DNA of 64,000 bases. It comes from Yersinia massiliensis CCUG 53443 (GTDB taxonomy: Bacteria; Pseudomonadota; Gammaproteobacteria; Enterobacterales; Enterobacteriaceae). Location of the stretch: NCBI RefSeq assembly GCF_000312485.1, contig NZ_HE997645.1:62001-126000 (forward strand), given 5' to 3'. Of the stretch, positions 10,093 to 21,043 are shown piece after piece. Every line of letters starts with the position of its first letter. Within the stretch, counting starts at the first letter, position 1. The notes beneath the pieces were generated by a model that ran no database searches, was not told the DNA's origin, and saw only the letters and a list, made by a program, of their open reading frames with translations. Position numbers and translations under genes: made by a program.

Positions 10093-10965
10093 TCACGAAA
10101 GTTGTTGCGCAGGACGGCGATACGCCCAAATCATCATAATGATACCGGCCAGAATCATAGGTACAGACAGGATCTGCCCCATGCTGATCACGCCGTCGAA
10201 CAAACCAAGCTGAGCATCTGGCTGGCGGAAGCATTCTACGATAATGCGGAACACACCATAGCCAATCAGGAACAGGCCAGAAACACTGCCCATCGGGCGT
10301 GGTTTGCGGATAAACAGATTCAGGATGATAAACAACACCACCCCTTCAAGGATCATTTCATATAGCTGTGAGGGATGGCGTGGCAATACACCGTACTGAT
10401 TGAATATTGCCTGCCATTTCGCCGGATCTGCGGCAACAATCGCGATATCTTCACCACGAGAGGTCGGGAATAACATGGCCCACGGGGTATCGGTCGTGAC
10501 ACGCCCCCATAATTCACCATTGATAAAGTTACCAAGACGACCAGCACCTAAGCCGAAAGGAATCAGAGGCGCCATAAAGTCGGCAACTTGGAAGAAATGG
10601 CGCTTGGTGCGGCGGGCGAACCACAACATCACACAGATAACACCAATCAAGCCACCGTGGAATGACATTCCGCCATCCCAGACTTTAAACAGGTAAAGAG
10701 GGTTATCGAGAAACAGAGGCAAGTTATAGAACAGAACGTAGCCCACTCGACCACCGACAAACACACCGAGGAATCCAGCATAAAGGAGGTTTTCAACTTC
10801 TTCTTTTGTCCAACCACTGCCTGGCTTATTGGCCCGACGAACGGCCAACCACATGGCGAAGACAAAACCCACCAAGTACATCAGGCCATACCAATGAAGG
10901 GAAACCGGGCCAACGGAGAAAATGACCGGATCAAATTTCGGAAACGCCAGATAGCTATTGCTCAT
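10093..10965 (-). CDS. lgt: Phosphatidylglycerol-prolipoprotein diacylglyceryl transferase
   Basis: Lgt moves a diacylglyceryl group from phosphatidylglycerol to the lipobox cysteine of prolipoproteins, the first step of lipoprotein maturation in the inner membrane. It is 290 residues with about seven membrane segments. The family signature [16 protein letters not shown] and the HGG motif in SFHGGLIGV are intact, as is the C-terminal RHPSQLYEM segment. It forms an operon with thyA. The upstream region holds short tandem repeats (see the repeat entry). Confidence 0.97.
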   Translation of the reverse strand: MSNSYLAFPKFDPVIFSVGPVSLHWYGLMYLVGFVFAMWLAVRRANKPGSGWTKEEVENLLYAGFLGVFVGGRVGYVLFYNLPLFLDNPLYLFKVWDGGMSFHGGLIGVICVMLWFARRTKRHFFQVADFMAPLIPFGLGAGRLGNFINGELWGRVTTDTPWAMLFPTSRGEDIAIVAADPAKWQAIFNQYGVLPRHPSQLYEMILEGVVLFIILNLFIRKPRPMGSVSGLFLIGYGVFRIIVECFRQPDAQLGLFDGVISMGQILSVPMILAGIIMMIWAYRRPAQQLS

Positions 10966-10980
10966 CTATCACCACGGAAT

Positions 10981-11033
10981 GTCTATTGTTTTTAGGGAGA
11001 CACGTATTGTTTTTGGGGAAACACGTGTTGTTA
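10981..11033. repeat. Short tandem repeat upstream of lgt
   Basis: Two adjacent units of 23 and 21 bases share TATTGTTTTT, a G-rich block, then ACAC, and a third partial unit starts at 11025. A second small pair, TAAACGCAG(C/T)GATA, lies at 11167-11180 and 11185-11198. The ptsP-lgt gap is 290 bases and must hold the lgt-thyA promoter. An open frame of 92 codons across the gap is built on the repeats and has no ribosome site, so I do not call it a gene. Confidence 0.6.
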
Positions 11034-11255
11034 CCCAGTGAGGACTGCAGGTTGCGCATAATAGCATAGCCCAAGCTGACTCAGGGGCGCACCTGAAGGA
11101 AAAGTTGTGTAAACAGCCATATCCTGAAAGGAAGCCACCGCTTAAGCCCCATGTAATGCCGATAGTTAAACGCAGCGATATAGCTAAACGCAGTGATAAA
11201 GTATTTTCTTCCACAAATTGAAGCTCATTGTTCCCAAGGTGCTTCAAGTGATGAG

Positions 11256-13502
11256 TTACTTACCGCCGCGAATCAACCCTCCCAATCCTCTGCGCTCCAT
11301 AAACGCAGCAGTTAAGTGGCGCACATCCGTCGTCATCTGGGCTGCGAGTACCCGCTCAGCCAGCGCTTGCGCATCAACTAAATCGATATTGCGCAGCAGG
11401 TATTTTATGCGCGCTACACTACGGCCATTCATACTGAGATTGCGATAGCCTAGTCCCACCAATAATAACGCGCCCATAGGATCACCCGCCATTTCACCAC
11501 ATAAACTGACCTGTAAACCTGATTGTGTCGCTTGCGTCAAAATGTGGCTGAGCACTTGTAGCACCGAAGGGTGCAAACTGTCATAAAGCGAGGCAACACG
11601 GGTATTATTGCGATCTACCGCCAACAAATACTGTGTTAAATCATTAGTGCCAACCGAGATAAAATCGACCCGCGATTTTAGGTAAGGCAGCATAAAAATC
11701 ATCGCGGGGACTTCAATCATCACACCCAATTTCGGCTGTGGTAATTCGTAGCCAAGCTCTTCTTGAACTTCACGCCCAGCACGGTCAATCAACCGTTTGG
11801 CTTCATCAACCTCTTCCAGACTGGTGATCATCGGTAATAAAATCCCCAGATTACCCGTACCAGCATTAGCACGAAGCATTGCTCTGACTTGGATCAGGAA
11901 GATCTCTGGCTGATCGAGCGTGATGCGAATACCGCGCCAGCCTAAACAAGGGTTCTCTTCACTGATGGGCATGTAAGGCAGTTGCTTATCAGCACCGATG
12001 TCCAAGGTGCGCAATGTGACTGATTTATTAGGATAAAGCTGCAACATACCTTGGTACTGCGCAACTTGTTCCTCTTCCGATGGGAAACCACTTTGCAACA
12101 TGAACGGAATTTCTGTGCGATACAGGCCCACGCCATCAACCCGCCCACCGAGCAGTTTTTCATGTTCAGGGCTAAGACCTGCGTTCAGCATGACCTGGAT
12201 CCGCTCGCCACTTTTCAGAGCAGCAGGCCGTTCGACATCATCCTCAGCCAGTTTGCTAAGTTCAATCTCTTCGGTTACTAACCGCTGGTACTCTTTGATC
12301 AGCACAGGTTCAGGGTCAACCAGCACTTCACCGCGGTAACCATCAACGATCAATAACCGCTGATTCAACAATGCGGGCTGGATATCGGCTCCCATTACGG
12401 TCGGAATACCCATCGCGCGCACGAGAATGGCAGCATGGGAGTTAGCGGCACCGTCACGGACGACAACACCGGCCAAGCGATCTTGCGGCACTTCCGCTAG
12501 CAATGTTGCGGTCAGTTCATCGGCCACCAAAACAAACCGCTCAGGCCATTGGCTGGCGCCGGAAGTGCTGTCATCGAGGTGGAATAGCAAGCGCAAACCT
12601 AATGCCCGTAAATCACTGGCTCGTTCGCGCATATAGGTATCTTGCAAGCTGGCAAATTGCGCTGCAAATTGTTCAACCACCTGTTTAACAGCCCATTCGG
12701 CCACGGAGCCCGCATCAATTTGTGCGAAAAGCTCACGCTTTAGGCGAGCGTCATTTAACAAGTGGGAATAGAGATCGAAAATTGCCGCGCTCTCTTTTTG
12801 TGAGCTGGCAGAAAAACGCTTACTGAAACGACGAAACTCAGCCGCAGCTTCTTCCAGCGCTTGAGTCAGACGTTCGCGTTCCTGAACGGTATCGAGGGTT
12901 GAGGCTTCATAAACCAGATCAAGTGAAGGCTGGGAGGTATCCTGCCACCCTTCAGCAACCGCCACACCCGGTGCGGCAGCCAGCGCACGAATTCGCGTTT
13001 GCCGATATTGGCCGAAAATGGCATTAAGCTGAGATTGAGAAAGAATACCGGCAAGCTGTGTTGCCAGCGTGACCATGAACGACTCTTCGCTCTCATCAAA
13101 TTGGCGATGCTCACGCTGTTGAACCACCAGCACGCCCAGTAACTGGCGGCGATAGATAATAGGTACCCCAAGAAATGCGCGGAAGCGATCCTCTTTAACT
13201 TGCGGAACATATTTAAAGCTGGGGTGACTCTGAGCATCTGCCAAGTTAATCGGCTCGGCCAAACGCCCTACTAGCCCAACGATACCTTCGTCGAAAGCCA
13301 GTGTGATGATGCGACCACGGGGCTTTTTCAAGCCCCGAGTCGCCATCAGGTAGTAACAACGGCGGTCATTATCTGCCAGATAAATCGAGCAGACTTCCGT
13401 GTCCATCGCAAGACAAGTTTCATTGACCAACAGCTCTAACGCATCCGTTAGGCTGGTTGCCATCGCCACTTTCTCAACTATTTCTCGCAAACGCATCAGC
13501 AT
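11256..13502 (-). CDS. ptsP: PEP-protein phosphotransferase PtsP (enzyme I-Ntr)
   Basis: PtsP starts the nitrogen PTS by passing phosphate from PEP to NPr; the relay reports on nitrogen and potassium state. It is 748 residues, as in E. coli. An N-terminal GAF domain (about residues 1-160) is followed by the enzyme I parts. The phosphorylated histidine is H356 in GAANSHAAIL. The C-terminal PEP-binding barrel carries ISVGTNDLTQY and the catalytic CGEMAGDP segment. It follows rppH after 12 bases, probably as one unit. No defects were seen. Confidence 0.97.
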   Translation of the reverse strand: MLMRLREIVEKVAMATSLTDALELLVNETCLAMDTEVCSIYLADNDRRCYYLMATRGLKKPRGRIITLAFDEGIVGLVGRLAEPINLADAQSHPSFKYVPQVKEDRFRAFLGVPIIYRRQLLGVLVVQQREHRQFDESEESFMVTLATQLAGILSQSQLNAIFGQYRQTRIRALAAAPGVAVAEGWQDTSQPSLDLVYEASTLDTVQERERLTQALEEAAAEFRRFSKRFSASSQKESAAIFDLYSHLLNDARLKRELFAQIDAGSVAEWAVKQVVEQFAAQFASLQDTYMRERASDLRALGLRLLFHLDDSTSGASQWPERFVLVADELTATLLAEVPQDRLAGVVVRDGAANSHAAILVRAMGIPTVMGADIQPALLNQRLLIVDGYRGEVLVDPEPVLIKEYQRLVTEEIELSKLAEDDVERPAALKSGERIQVMLNAGLSPEHEKLLGGRVDGVGLYRTEIPFMLQSGFPSEEEQVAQYQGMLQLYPNKSVTLRTLDIGADKQLPYMPISEENPCLGWRGIRITLDQPEIFLIQVRAMLRANAGTGNLGILLPMITSLEEVDEAKRLIDRAGREVQEELGYELPQPKLGVMIEVPAMIFMLPYLKSRVDFISVGTNDLTQYLLAVDRNNTRVASLYDSLHPSVLQVLSHILTQATQSGLQVSLCGEMAGDPMGALLLVGLGYRNLSMNGRSVARIKYLLRNIDLVDAQALAERVLAAQMTTDVRHLTAAFMERRGLGGLIRGGK

Positions 13503-13514
13503 GATCGGCTTAAC

Positions 13515-14042
13515 TTAACCTCTTTTACGGCGATAAGCAGGTGGCACCCGTGGCGGAGCAACCTCCTGCACAGGCATGACGGTTGGGGCAAACTCTTTCA
13601 TGACGCGACGATAGACATCACGTTTAAAAGACACCACCTGACGCACCGGATACCAATAACTGACCCACCGCCAGCCATCAAACTCCGGGGTACTACTGCG
13701 TTGCATGTTGATATCGGCTTCATTACACATTAACTGTAGCAGAAACCACCGCTGCTTTTGGCCGATGCACACCGGCTTTGTATCCCAACGCACCAAACGT
13801 TTGGGTAATTTATAACGTAACCAGTTACGGGTTGAAGCCAGAATTCGAACATCCTTTTTGTTAAGGCCGACCTCTTCAAAAAGTTCGCGATACATCGCCT
13901 GCTCTGGTGTTTCTCCGGGGTTGATCCCCCCTTGCGGAAACTGCCAAGAGTGCTGACCGTATCGTCTGGCCCACAACACTTCGCCTTGCCGATTACAAAT
14001 TACGATACCCACGTTAGGGCGGTAGCCATCATCATCGATCAC
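13515..14042 (-). CDS. rppH: RNA pyrophosphohydrolase RppH
   Basis: RppH (NudH) removes pyrophosphate from the 5' end of mRNAs and so starts RNase E-dependent decay. It is a 175-residue Nudix protein. The Nudix box runs from G38 to L60, with E44, R52, E53, E56 and E57 in the expected spacing. The N-terminus [15 protein letters not shown] matches the family. ptsP follows after 12 bases. The long upstream gap holds a DnaA-box/GATC cluster. Confidence 0.97.
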   Translation of the reverse strand: MIDDDGYRPNVGIVICNRQGEVLWARRYGQHSWQFPQGGINPGETPEQAMYRELFEEVGLNKKDVRILASTRNWLRYKLPKRLVRWDTKPVCIGQKQRWFLLQLMCNEADINMQRSSTPEFDGWRWVSYWYPVRQVVSFKRDVYRRVMKEFAPTVMPVQEVAPPRVPPAYRRKRG

Positions 14043-14738
14043 CGGACTACCTCGATAAACTTAAAACGTAAAGATGCTCTGATTGTTTCACACTAGTAAC
14101 AGCCGGTAAACCACTGCTTATCAGACAGTAAAACCTGATAACTCTGGGATAACTCACAGATATTAGCAAAGTTATAAACACCCTGAAGGGGCATTACCGT
14201 ATTTTATTCACTTTTTCTGTGGATATAGGTGTGCAGAACTCTAGGGAAAAGCGGGTACAACTCATTTCCAGCTAATATTACGCTAATAACATCCAAACAA
14301 ATAAATGATTAAATTCAACAAAATAACAGGTTTCCCACAGGTATTTAAGGTGCCGAAATGTGATCTGTATCCGTTTTGGATCAGGTGCTGGCTAAAGATC
14401 CACCAATGCAGTTTTTATCCACAGATAATGCGTCAAAGTTATGCAAAAAAGGATAAAACTCGCAAAAAAGGCGATCGTCAAGGCTGTAAATTGAACCAGT
14501 GATCGCGATTTAATGAGGTTATCCAATAAATCTGTGGATAAATAGGTGTAAGATCCTGTTCATTATTACGATTAGCAGGTGTACAAGATAGCCTGAATAA
14601 AAGTATTTCAGGCATAAGCGGAAAGAAAAACCCCGTTAAATCATGCTATTATTAACGCCTACCCTATAGGGCAACGATACAAATACTATCACTTTTAATT
14701 CAGTTTGTTTTTTAACCGATTTTAACAGGTTGCTACCC
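14043..14738. promoter_or_regulatory. rppH-mutH gap with DnaA-box and GATC cluster
   Basis: This 696-bp gap has no convincing gene. It has perfect DnaA boxes TTATCCACA at 14415-14423 (plus) and 14533-14541 (minus), and single-mismatch forms at 14218-14226 (minus) and 14331-14339 (plus). GATC sites lie at 14362, 14379, 14397, 14473, 14501 and 14552, six in about 190 bases where less than one is expected by chance. An AT-rich stretch lies at 14281-14330. Divergent promoters for rppH and mutH must lie here. DnaA and Dam/SeqA control of these promoters, or titration of DnaA, is inference. A 65-codon frame inside it (14305-14502) has no support. Confidence 0.6.
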
Positions 14739-15425
14739 ATGTCTGTTTATTCACTGCCACCCCCTCCACCTACAGATGAACATCAACTTTTCCAACGCGC
14801 TGAAACCTTGTCCGGTTTTACGCTTGGAGAGCTGGCAACACGTGCTCAATGGGATATCCCTGTAGACTTGAAACGTGTGAAAGGATGGGTTGGCATGTTG
14901 CTGGAGTACTATCTAGGGGCCAGTGCAGGCAGCAAACCTGAACAAGATTTTGCAGATATTGGGATTGAGCTAAAAACCATCCCCATTAGTGCTCAGGGTA
15001 AGCCCTTGGAAACCACTTTTGTGTGTGTCGCACCACTGACAGGTAATAGTGGCATCACTTGGGAAAATAGCCACGTGCGGCATAAATTGGCCCGCGTTCT
15101 CTGGGTGCCAGTCGAAGGAGAGCGGCAAATTCCGTTAGCACAACGCAGAGTCGGCGCGCCATTGTTGTGGAGCCCTAATGCCGAAGAGGAAGAATTACTG
15201 CGCCGCGACTGGGAAGAATTAATGGACCTTATCGTTTTAGGTAAAGTCGAAACGATCACCGCGCGCCATGGCGAAGTTTTGCAGTTACGTCCCAAGGCCG
15301 CCAATAGCCGTGCATTAACGGAAGCCATTGGTGAACAGGGGCAGCCCATCATGACATTACCCCGAGGCTTTTATCTGAAAAAGACCTTCACTGGCCCCAT
15401 GCTGGCCCGCCATTTTTTGTTATAA
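14739..15425 (+). CDS. mutH: DNA mismatch repair endonuclease MutH
   Basis: MutH nicks the unmethylated strand at hemimethylated GATC sites after activation by MutS and MutL. The 228-residue protein keeps the catalytic triad D70, E77 and K79 (in [11 protein letters not shown]), with the same numbering as E. coli. The ATG at 14739 is preceded by a CAGG ribosome site about 9 bases away; a TTG 3 codons upstream has none. The N-terminus has a run of five prolines. It is transcribed away from rppH; ygdQ follows in the same direction after 123 bases. Confidence 0.97.
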   Translation: MSVYSLPPPPPTDEHQLFQRAETLSGFTLGELATRAQWDIPVDLKRVKGWVGMLLEYYLGASAGSKPEQDFADIGIELKTIPISAQGKPLETTFVCVAPLTGNSGITWENSHVRHKLARVLWVPVEGERQIPLAQRRVGAPLLWSPNAEEEELLRRDWEELMDLIVLGKVETITARHGEVLQLRPKAANSRALTEAIGEQGQPIMTLPRGFYLKKTFTGPMLARHFLL

Positions 15426-15548
15426 AGCATCACCGTAATTGATATTACTTCCCGTCAATTCATTATGGTAATTACGTCGGATATATTCCGATTCATAAAT
15501 AAAAGCGTATAATTGTGTTTTTGTGTTTCCGTAAGGTGTAAAGGCGCA

Positions 15549-16274
15549 ATGTTTGAGTGGATTGCCGATCCAAATGCCTGGTTGGCGCTGGGCACGTTAA
15601 CTATCCTTGAGATTGTTCTCGGGATAGACAATATTATTTTCCTTTCTTTGGTGGTCGCAAAATTACCTAAAGCGCAACAAAACAAAGCCCGTCGTATCGG
15701 TTTAGCTGGGGCAATGTTAATGCGCTTGGCATTACTGGCTTCGATTGCTTGGGTCATTCGCCTGACGGAGCCACTGTTTAGCATCGCTGGACATGGCGTT
15801 TCCATGCGGGACTTGATTCTGCTGTTGGGGGGGTTATTCCTGATCTGGAAGGCCAGCAAAGAAATCCATGAAACCATTGAAGGCAGTGATACTGAACATT
15901 CCAGTAACGTTAGCTCATTCTTTGGTGCCATTGTCCAAATCATGCTGCTGGATATCATCTTTAGCTTGGACTCCGTCATCACGGCTGTTGGGCTGTCTGA
16001 CCATCTGTTTATTATGATGGCTGCGGTGGTGATTTCTGTGGGCGTGATGATGTTTGCCGCTAGGCCGATTGGTGAATTTGTTAATCGCCACCCGTCCGTC
16101 AAGATGTTGGCGCTGTCTTTCCTGATTTTAGTTGGCTTCACGCTGATGCTAGAAAGTTTCCAAATTCACATTCCAAAAGGCTACATTTACTTCGCCATGT
16201 TCTTCTCAATGGGCGTTGAAACCCTCAATCTCATGCGAGGGAAGAAAAGTAAGCCAGTGGATAAAAAAGCATAA
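15549..16274 (+). CDS. ygdQ: TerC-family inner membrane protein YgdQ
   Basis: A 241-residue membrane protein of the TerC family with about seven segments. The acidic family motifs are present: LEIVLGIDNIIFLS and LLDIIFSLDSVITAVG, which are linked with metal ion export (manganese for some members). The exact substrate of YgdQ is not known. I start at the ATG at 15549 (MFEWIADPNAWL), which matches E. coli YgdQ and has AAAGG just upstream; an upstream in-frame start would add 12 unrelated residues. A hairpin follows. Confidence 0.92.
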   Translation: MFEWIADPNAWLALGTLTILEIVLGIDNIIFLSLVVAKLPKAQQNKARRIGLAGAMLMRLALLASIAWVIRLTEPLFSIAGHGVSMRDLILLLGGLFLIWKASKEIHETIEGSDTEHSSNVSSFFGAIVQIMLLDIIFSLDSVITAVGLSDHLFIMMAAVVISVGVMMFAARPIGEFVNRHPSVKMLALSFLILVGFTLMLESFQIHIPKGYIYFAMFFSMGVETLNLMRGKKSKPVDKKA

Positions 16275-16281
16275 TCCTCTT

Positions 16282-16303
16282 CGGGTGCGTTTCTACGCGC
16301 CCG
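16282..16303 (+). terminator. Stem-loop after ygdQ
   Basis: Arms CGGGTGCG / CGCGCCCG with a 6-base loop, then TTTCCCA and a run of six T. It lies 8 bases after the ygdQ stop. Confidence 0.65.
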
Positions 16304-16469
16304 TTTCCCACTTTTTTCTACACTTTCGCCTGACATGCTTTCCCCTGCACTCACGCTTCGTTATAGTCGAATAAGGCGGGTTTGACTAATACCCCAAATT
16401 ATTGGCGGACAGCAACGCCAAGGACATCGGGTATGGCCTGATAATTTCAGACATTAAGGAAGGTCGGCA

Positions 16470-17510
16470 ATGCAATATCATCGTATCCCCCACACTTCAC
16501 TCGAAGTCAGCCTACTGGGCTTGGGCACCATGACTTTTGGTGAACAAAACAGTGAAGCCGATGCCCATGCTCAACTGGATTATGCCGTTGCAGCCGGTAT
16601 TAACTTAATCGACACCGCAGAAATGTATCCGGTTCCTCCGAAGCCAGAAACCCAAGGGTTAACTGAGCAATACATCGGTAACTGGATAAAGGCGCGCGGT
16701 AGTCGCGATAAAATCATTTTAGCCAGCAAAGTTTCTGGGCCATCGCGGGGAAGTGATCAACCGATCCGCCCGAATATGGCACTGGATCGCAAAAATATCC
16801 GCATTGCGTTGGAAGATAGCCTACGGCGGCTCAATACTGATTATCTCGATATTTATCAATTACATTGGCCGCAGCGGGAGACGAACTGTTTCGGCAAGCT
16901 AAATTATCGCTATAGCGAACATACCGCTGTAGTGACCTTGCTTGAGACGCTAGAAGCGCTGAATGAGCAAGTGCGAGCCGGTAAAATCCGCTATATCGGT
17001 GTCTCAAATGAAACACCATGGGGCGTCATGCGGTATTTGCAGTTGGCGGAAAAGCATGATTTACCCCGTATCGTTTCAATTCAAAACCCTTACAGCCTGC
17101 TTAATCGCAGCTTTGAGGTGGGATTAGCAGAAATCAGCCAGCATGAAGGGATTGAACTACTCGCTTATTCTAGCCTTGCTTTCGGCACCTTGAGCGGCAA
17201 ATACCTGAATGGGGCCAAGCCCACAGGGGCGCGTAATACCCTATACAGCCGTTTCACTCGTTATACCGGTAAGCAAGCCCAGTTAGCCGTGGCTGAATAT
17301 GTGGCAGTAGCAAAACATCATGGCCTCGATCCGGCACAGATGGCGCTGGCCTTCGTTCGCCAGCAACCTTTCGTCGCCAGTACGTTGTTGGGTGCCACGA
17401 CGCTTGAACAGCTAAAGAGTAATATCGATAGCCAAGATGTCGTCTTAAGCCAAGAAGTATTGGATGCATTGGAAGAGATCCATACTCGTTTCACCTTCCC
17501 TGCCCCTTAA
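16470..17510 (+). CDS. tas: Aldo/keto reductase Tas
   Basis: A 346-residue NADP(H)-dependent aldo/keto reductase of the Tas type. The tetrad is visible: D and Y in NLIDTAEMYPV, K in IILASKVSG and H in YQLHWPQRE. The name comes from suppression of tyrosine auxotrophy in E. coli; the physiological substrate is unknown. AAGGAAGG precedes the ATG. Position between ygdQ and lplT matches E. coli. It converges on lplT across a bidirectional hairpin. Confidence 0.94.
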   Translation: MQYHRIPHTSLEVSLLGLGTMTFGEQNSEADAHAQLDYAVAAGINLIDTAEMYPVPPKPETQGLTEQYIGNWIKARGSRDKIILASKVSGPSRGSDQPIRPNMALDRKNIRIALEDSLRRLNTDYLDIYQLHWPQRETNCFGKLNYRYSEHTAVVTLLETLEALNEQVRAGKIRYIGVSNETPWGVMRYLQLAEKHDLPRIVSIQNPYSLLNRSFEVGLAEISQHEGIELLAYSSLAFGTLSGKYLNGAKPTGARNTLYSRFTRYTGKQAQLAVAEYVAVAKHHGLDPAQMALAFVRQQPFVASTLLGATTLEQLKSNIDSQDVVLSQEVLDALEEIHTRFTFPAP

Positions 17511-17532
17511 TTTACCCGCGTTCTAATCGCAA

Positions 17533-17555
17533 AAAGGCCGCAGATTGCGGCCTTT
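17533..17555. terminator. Bidirectional terminator between tas and lplT
   Basis: Perfect 10-bp stem AAAGGCCGCA / TGCGGCCTTT with a 3-base loop. A short A run precedes and a T run follows, so it can serve both convergent genes. Confidence 0.85.
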
Positions 17556-17570
17556 AGTTTAACTAGCACA

Positions 17571-18785
17571 TTACTCCACTGTTTTACGGCGCAGTTGCCG
17601 CCACTGCCAACCCCAAAGCAATGCGATGGCTAAGGCGAATATCACGCCAAAGCCTACGCCGACAACGACCACAGGGACACCCAGTTTCACCACGACGGAA
17701 AACAGCCCTAGCATCACTAGCATGGCGGTGTTCTCACCTAGGTTCTGCACAGCAATCGCATTACCGGCTCCAACACTCTGTTTGCCCCGCTCTTGTAGTA
17801 ACGCATTAAGAGGTACGACAAAGAATCCGCCTAAAATCCCGATGATGATCAACAGTAAATAAGCCATTGGCATGCTGTGTTGCAAAGCAAAAATGGCCAC
17901 AACCACACCGATCAACACGCCCGCAGGCAAGCAGCGTTTCACCGTTTTAAGCGTGACAAAACGCGCAGCAGCCCCCGCCCCCACCACAATCCCTATTGCT
18001 ACCATCGCATTGAGCAGAGTGGGCGTGGTGTTATCGGTAATACCTAACGCAATAGGCACCCAGAGCACGAGCAGGAAACGTAATGTGACCCCCGCCCCCC
18101 AGAAGAGACTGGTTCCTGCCAGAGAGAAACGGGTTTCGCCATCGCGCCATAAAAGTCGGCACGCGCTAAAGAAGCTGCTGGTCATAGCGCGAGGTCGCCA
18201 TGAGCTACCTGCACGGGCAGCCGCTAAGCGAGGGATAAAGAGATTGGCAACGACGGCAATGGCATACACCAGCGCACAAGCGCCTAAAGCTGCACCTAAA
18301 TGCCAATCTGCCAGTATTCCACCCGCAACCGAACCGAGTAAGATGGCCGCAATCGTTGAAGCTTCCATCATGCCATTGGCTTTGACCAGTTGCTCACCCG
18401 AAGTGAGCTCGCCTAAGATGCCATACTTAGCCGGTGAATAAGCCGCAGCCCCCACGCCCACTAAGCTGTAGCCCAAAAATGGATTAAATCCGAAACAAAT
18501 CACCAGCGCGCCCGCCAACTTCAAGCCGTTCGCGACCATCATCACCCGTCCTTTTGCGAAGCTATCGGCAAACTGCCCGACAAAAGGAGCCAGAATGATG
18601 TACGTCGCCACGAAAGCCATCTGCAAAATAGGCTGGCTCCAGTCGGGATATAACTGCTGTTTGATCAATGCCAAGGTAGCGAAAAGTAATGCATTATCGC
18701 CAAATGCGGAGAAAAACTGTGCGCCAAGAACGGCAATCATCCCTCTGGATAATAGAGGCTTATCATCTAGCACTTGCTGACTCAT
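17571..18785 (-). CDS. lplT: Lysophospholipid transporter LplT
   Basis: LplT flips 2-acyl lysophospholipids (chiefly lysophosphatidylethanolamine) across the inner membrane to be re-acylated by Aas. It is a 404-residue major facilitator with about 12 segments; the start [20 protein letters not shown] and length fit the family. It overlaps the aas stop by 4 bases (ATGA), so transport and acylation are produced together. No defects seen. Confidence 0.95.
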   Translation of the reverse strand: MSQQVLDDKPLLSRGMIAVLGAQFFSAFGDNALLFATLALIKQQLYPDWSQPILQMAFVATYIILAPFVGQFADSFAKGRVMMVANGLKLAGALVICFGFNPFLGYSLVGVGAAAYSPAKYGILGELTSGEQLVKANGMMEASTIAAILLGSVAGGILADWHLGAALGACALVYAIAVVANLFIPRLAAARAGSSWRPRAMTSSFFSACRLLWRDGETRFSLAGTSLFWGAGVTLRFLLVLWVPIALGITDNTTPTLLNAMVAIGIVVGAGAAARFVTLKTVKRCLPAGVLIGVVVAIFALQHSMPMAYLLLIIIGILGGFFVVPLNALLQERGKQSVGAGNAIAVQNLGENTAMLVMLGLFSVVVKLGVPVVVVGVGFGVIFALAIALLWGWQWRQLRRKTVE

Positions 18786-20938
18786 AGACTCATCTCCGGA
18801 TCTTCTGCCATTTTGCTGAGTGTCACAAAGTCAGGTTTGCCGCTACCGAGCAACGGCAGTGCTTTCACCACTCGGATATCACGTGGAACAGCCAACTCCG
18901 GCACACCACTTTCTCGCGCCGTTTTAATCAATTGCTCACGCGTGATTTCGCTGTCGGTGGTAAACAAGACCAAGGCTTCTCCTTTGGCGCTGTCGGTTTT
19001 CGCAGCGGCGGCGTGTTGACCGTCTGGCGAGATTTTTATCGCTAGTTGTTCAACGCTCTCCAGTGAAACCATTTCCCCCGCCAATTTAGCAAAACGTTTC
19101 ATTCGGCCGCGAATAGCGCAGAATCCTTGCTCATCGATGGCGACAATATCACCTGTGTCATACCAACCCATCTCGCGTTCGCCTTGCGCATTTTCAGCAG
19201 AGGGTTGTTCCAGCACGCCAGGGTTTTCTACTCGCAGGTAGCCACGCATAATGTTCGGCCCACGTAATTGCAAGCGGCCGCCTTGCTCTATGCCCGGTAC
19301 CTTAATCAAGCGTGATTCCATTCCCGGTAGAATACGGCCTACCGTATTCACTTTTGCCGCCATCGGCACATTGATGGCCACAACCGGCGCACATTCAGTG
19401 ACACCATAGCCTTCCAGAATACGGATACCGAACTTATCCTGCCAAATCTGTTTTGTGCTTTCGGCTAACTTTTCAGCCCCAGCCACCACATAGCGCAAGC
19501 GAGCAAAATCATAAGGATGGGCGAAGCGGGCATAATTCCCAAGGAAGGTAGAGGTGCCAAACAGTACGGTACAGTTACGGTCATAGACCAGTTCAGGGAC
19601 GACGCGATAATGCAGTGGGCTTGGGTAAAGAAATACGCGGCTACCGGTCATCAACGGAGTGAACAAGCCAACCGTCAAACCAAACGCATGGAACAATGGC
19701 AGTGACGACATAAAGCGGTCGCGTGGCGTAAAGTCAGCAATGGTGCGGATTTGCTCAACGTTCGCCAATAAGCTGGCATGTGAATGAACCACCCCTTTAG
19801 GGTGACCTTCTGAACCGGAAGTAAACAAAATCAACGCCTTGTCGTCTGCTTGCTGTGGTAGCATCGCGCGGCGTGGGCAGCACAAGTGGAATAGAATCCA
19901 GAGTTTATCTGCGAGTGTCACCGTGTCTTTTAAGTCTTCCAGATAAACCCAATTTGCCTCTGTTACTTGCTCAGGCAGATGAGTGAGTTTGCCTTTTTCC
20001 AGAAACTGGCGCGATGTCACGATAGTTTTCAATGAGGCGGCGGTAATCGCACTCTTTAGCCCTTTGGCACCCGAGGTGTAATTCAGCAAGGCGGGTATAC
20101 GGCCACTCAGTGATGCGCCGAAAATCGCCGCGGCCGTGATAGTCGCGTTTGGTAGCAGCATGCCCACGTGTTCACCCGATGCGGTAAAGCGTTGCAAGAT
20201 ACGGCTGACACCGAGCGTTTTTTTCAGCAGTGTATGGTAGCTATCTTCTTTGAAGGAAACATCTTCGATGCAGGGCTTAAAACGCCCATAACGGGTTTGT
20301 GCCGCTAATAGCGCTTCAAATAACGTTTCCCGTGGCACGATAGCCATACGCGCATTCATCATAATGGTATGTAACTGTTCACCTGCCAGTATTCGCCTTT
20401 CACGAGCACGCGCCGCTTGCGGCATCGGTAAGCGGGTAGCCGGTAAAACATAAATGCTTATTTTCGGGAACCAACGAACTTTAAATACGTCAGCCAATCG
20501 GCCAAAACGGCTAAATTCAGGGCCTTCCAATCGGATAGGAACCACCATTGCACCCGATTTTGCAGCAACAAAGGCGGCGCCATCGTAGATTTTCATCAAC
20601 GAGCCGGTCACCGTGATACGCCCTTCGGGGAATATCACTACCGGACGTCCCTGTTCAACCATTCGAACCAAGTGTTTAATTGCCATGGGATTGGTGGGAT
20701 CAAGTGCAACGAAATCCACATAGGGCTTCAGCCAACGCATAAACCAACTTTCCGTCACACTGGTATAAACCGCAAAAACGGGTTTTATCGGCAGAAATAG
20801 CGCGAGCAACATACCATCAAGAAAGGAGACATGATTTGGGGTAATCAGCAGTTTTGGGTGTGTGAATTGGTCGGTGATGCCTTCGACAGTCACGCGAAAT
20901 AGTCGGCGCAGGAGTGCGCGCAGAAAACGAGAAACCAT
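18782..20938 (-). CDS. aas: Bifunctional 2-acylglycerophosphoethanolamine acyltransferase / acyl-ACP synthetase
   Basis: Aas re-acylates lysophosphatidylethanolamine and activates fatty acids on ACP. It is 718 residues. The N-terminal PlsC-type domain has the H-x4-D motif at H36-D41 (NHVSFLDG) and the FPEGRIT motif. The C-terminal AMP-forming ligase domain has [20 protein letters not shown] and the YGVTECAPV and YDTGDI segments. It is the first gene of the aas-lplT pair. The 330-base upstream gap contains an OmrA-type sRNA on the same strand, ending about 105 bases before the aas start. Confidence 0.96.
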   Translation of the reverse strand: MVSRFLRALLRRLFRVTVEGITDQFTHPKLLITPNHVSFLDGMLLALFLPIKPVFAVYTSVTESWFMRWLKPYVDFVALDPTNPMAIKHLVRMVEQGRPVVIFPEGRITVTGSLMKIYDGAAFVAAKSGAMVVPIRLEGPEFSRFGRLADVFKVRWFPKISIYVLPATRLPMPQAARARERRILAGEQLHTIMMNARMAIVPRETLFEALLAAQTRYGRFKPCIEDVSFKEDSYHTLLKKTLGVSRILQRFTASGEHVGMLLPNATITAAAIFGASLSGRIPALLNYTSGAKGLKSAITAASLKTIVTSRQFLEKGKLTHLPEQVTEANWVYLEDLKDTVTLADKLWILFHLCCPRRAMLPQQADDKALILFTSGSEGHPKGVVHSHASLLANVEQIRTIADFTPRDRFMSSLPLFHAFGLTVGLFTPLMTGSRVFLYPSPLHYRVVPELVYDRNCTVLFGTSTFLGNYARFAHPYDFARLRYVVAGAEKLAESTKQIWQDKFGIRILEGYGVTECAPVVAINVPMAAKVNTVGRILPGMESRLIKVPGIEQGGRLQLRGPNIMRGYLRVENPGVLEQPSAENAQGEREMGWYDTGDIVAIDEQGFCAIRGRMKRFAKLAGEMVSLESVEQLAIKISPDGQHAAAAKTDSAKGEALVLFTTDSEITREQLIKTARESGVPELAVPRDIRVVKALPLLGSGKPDFVTLSKMAEDPEMSL

Positions 20939-21043
20939 GTCTATCTCTCTATAACCTAATGAATATGATAAAGAGAGAATACTCTATTTGAGGCGAGTTG
21001 ATCTTTAAGGACTCGCTGAAAAGAGAGGTAGGAATGAACAAAT

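Noticed and set aside
10969..11247. 92-codon open frame upstream of lgt
   Set aside because: Built partly on tandem repeats, no ribosome site, no family resemblance.
14305..14502. 65-codon open frame in the rppH-mutH gap
   Set aside because: No ribosome site, covers the DnaA boxes, and the protein has no recognisable features.
14043..14738. A second replication origin or oriC
   Set aside because: The neighbours (rppH, mutH) are not those of oriC (mnmG/mioC), and the AT-rich 13-mer array is not convincing. Kept as a DnaA/GATC cluster only.
15455..16141. 228-codon open frame antisense to ygdQ
   Set aside because: It mirrors a membrane protein gene with clear conservation on the plus strand; long antisense frames are common over such genes.
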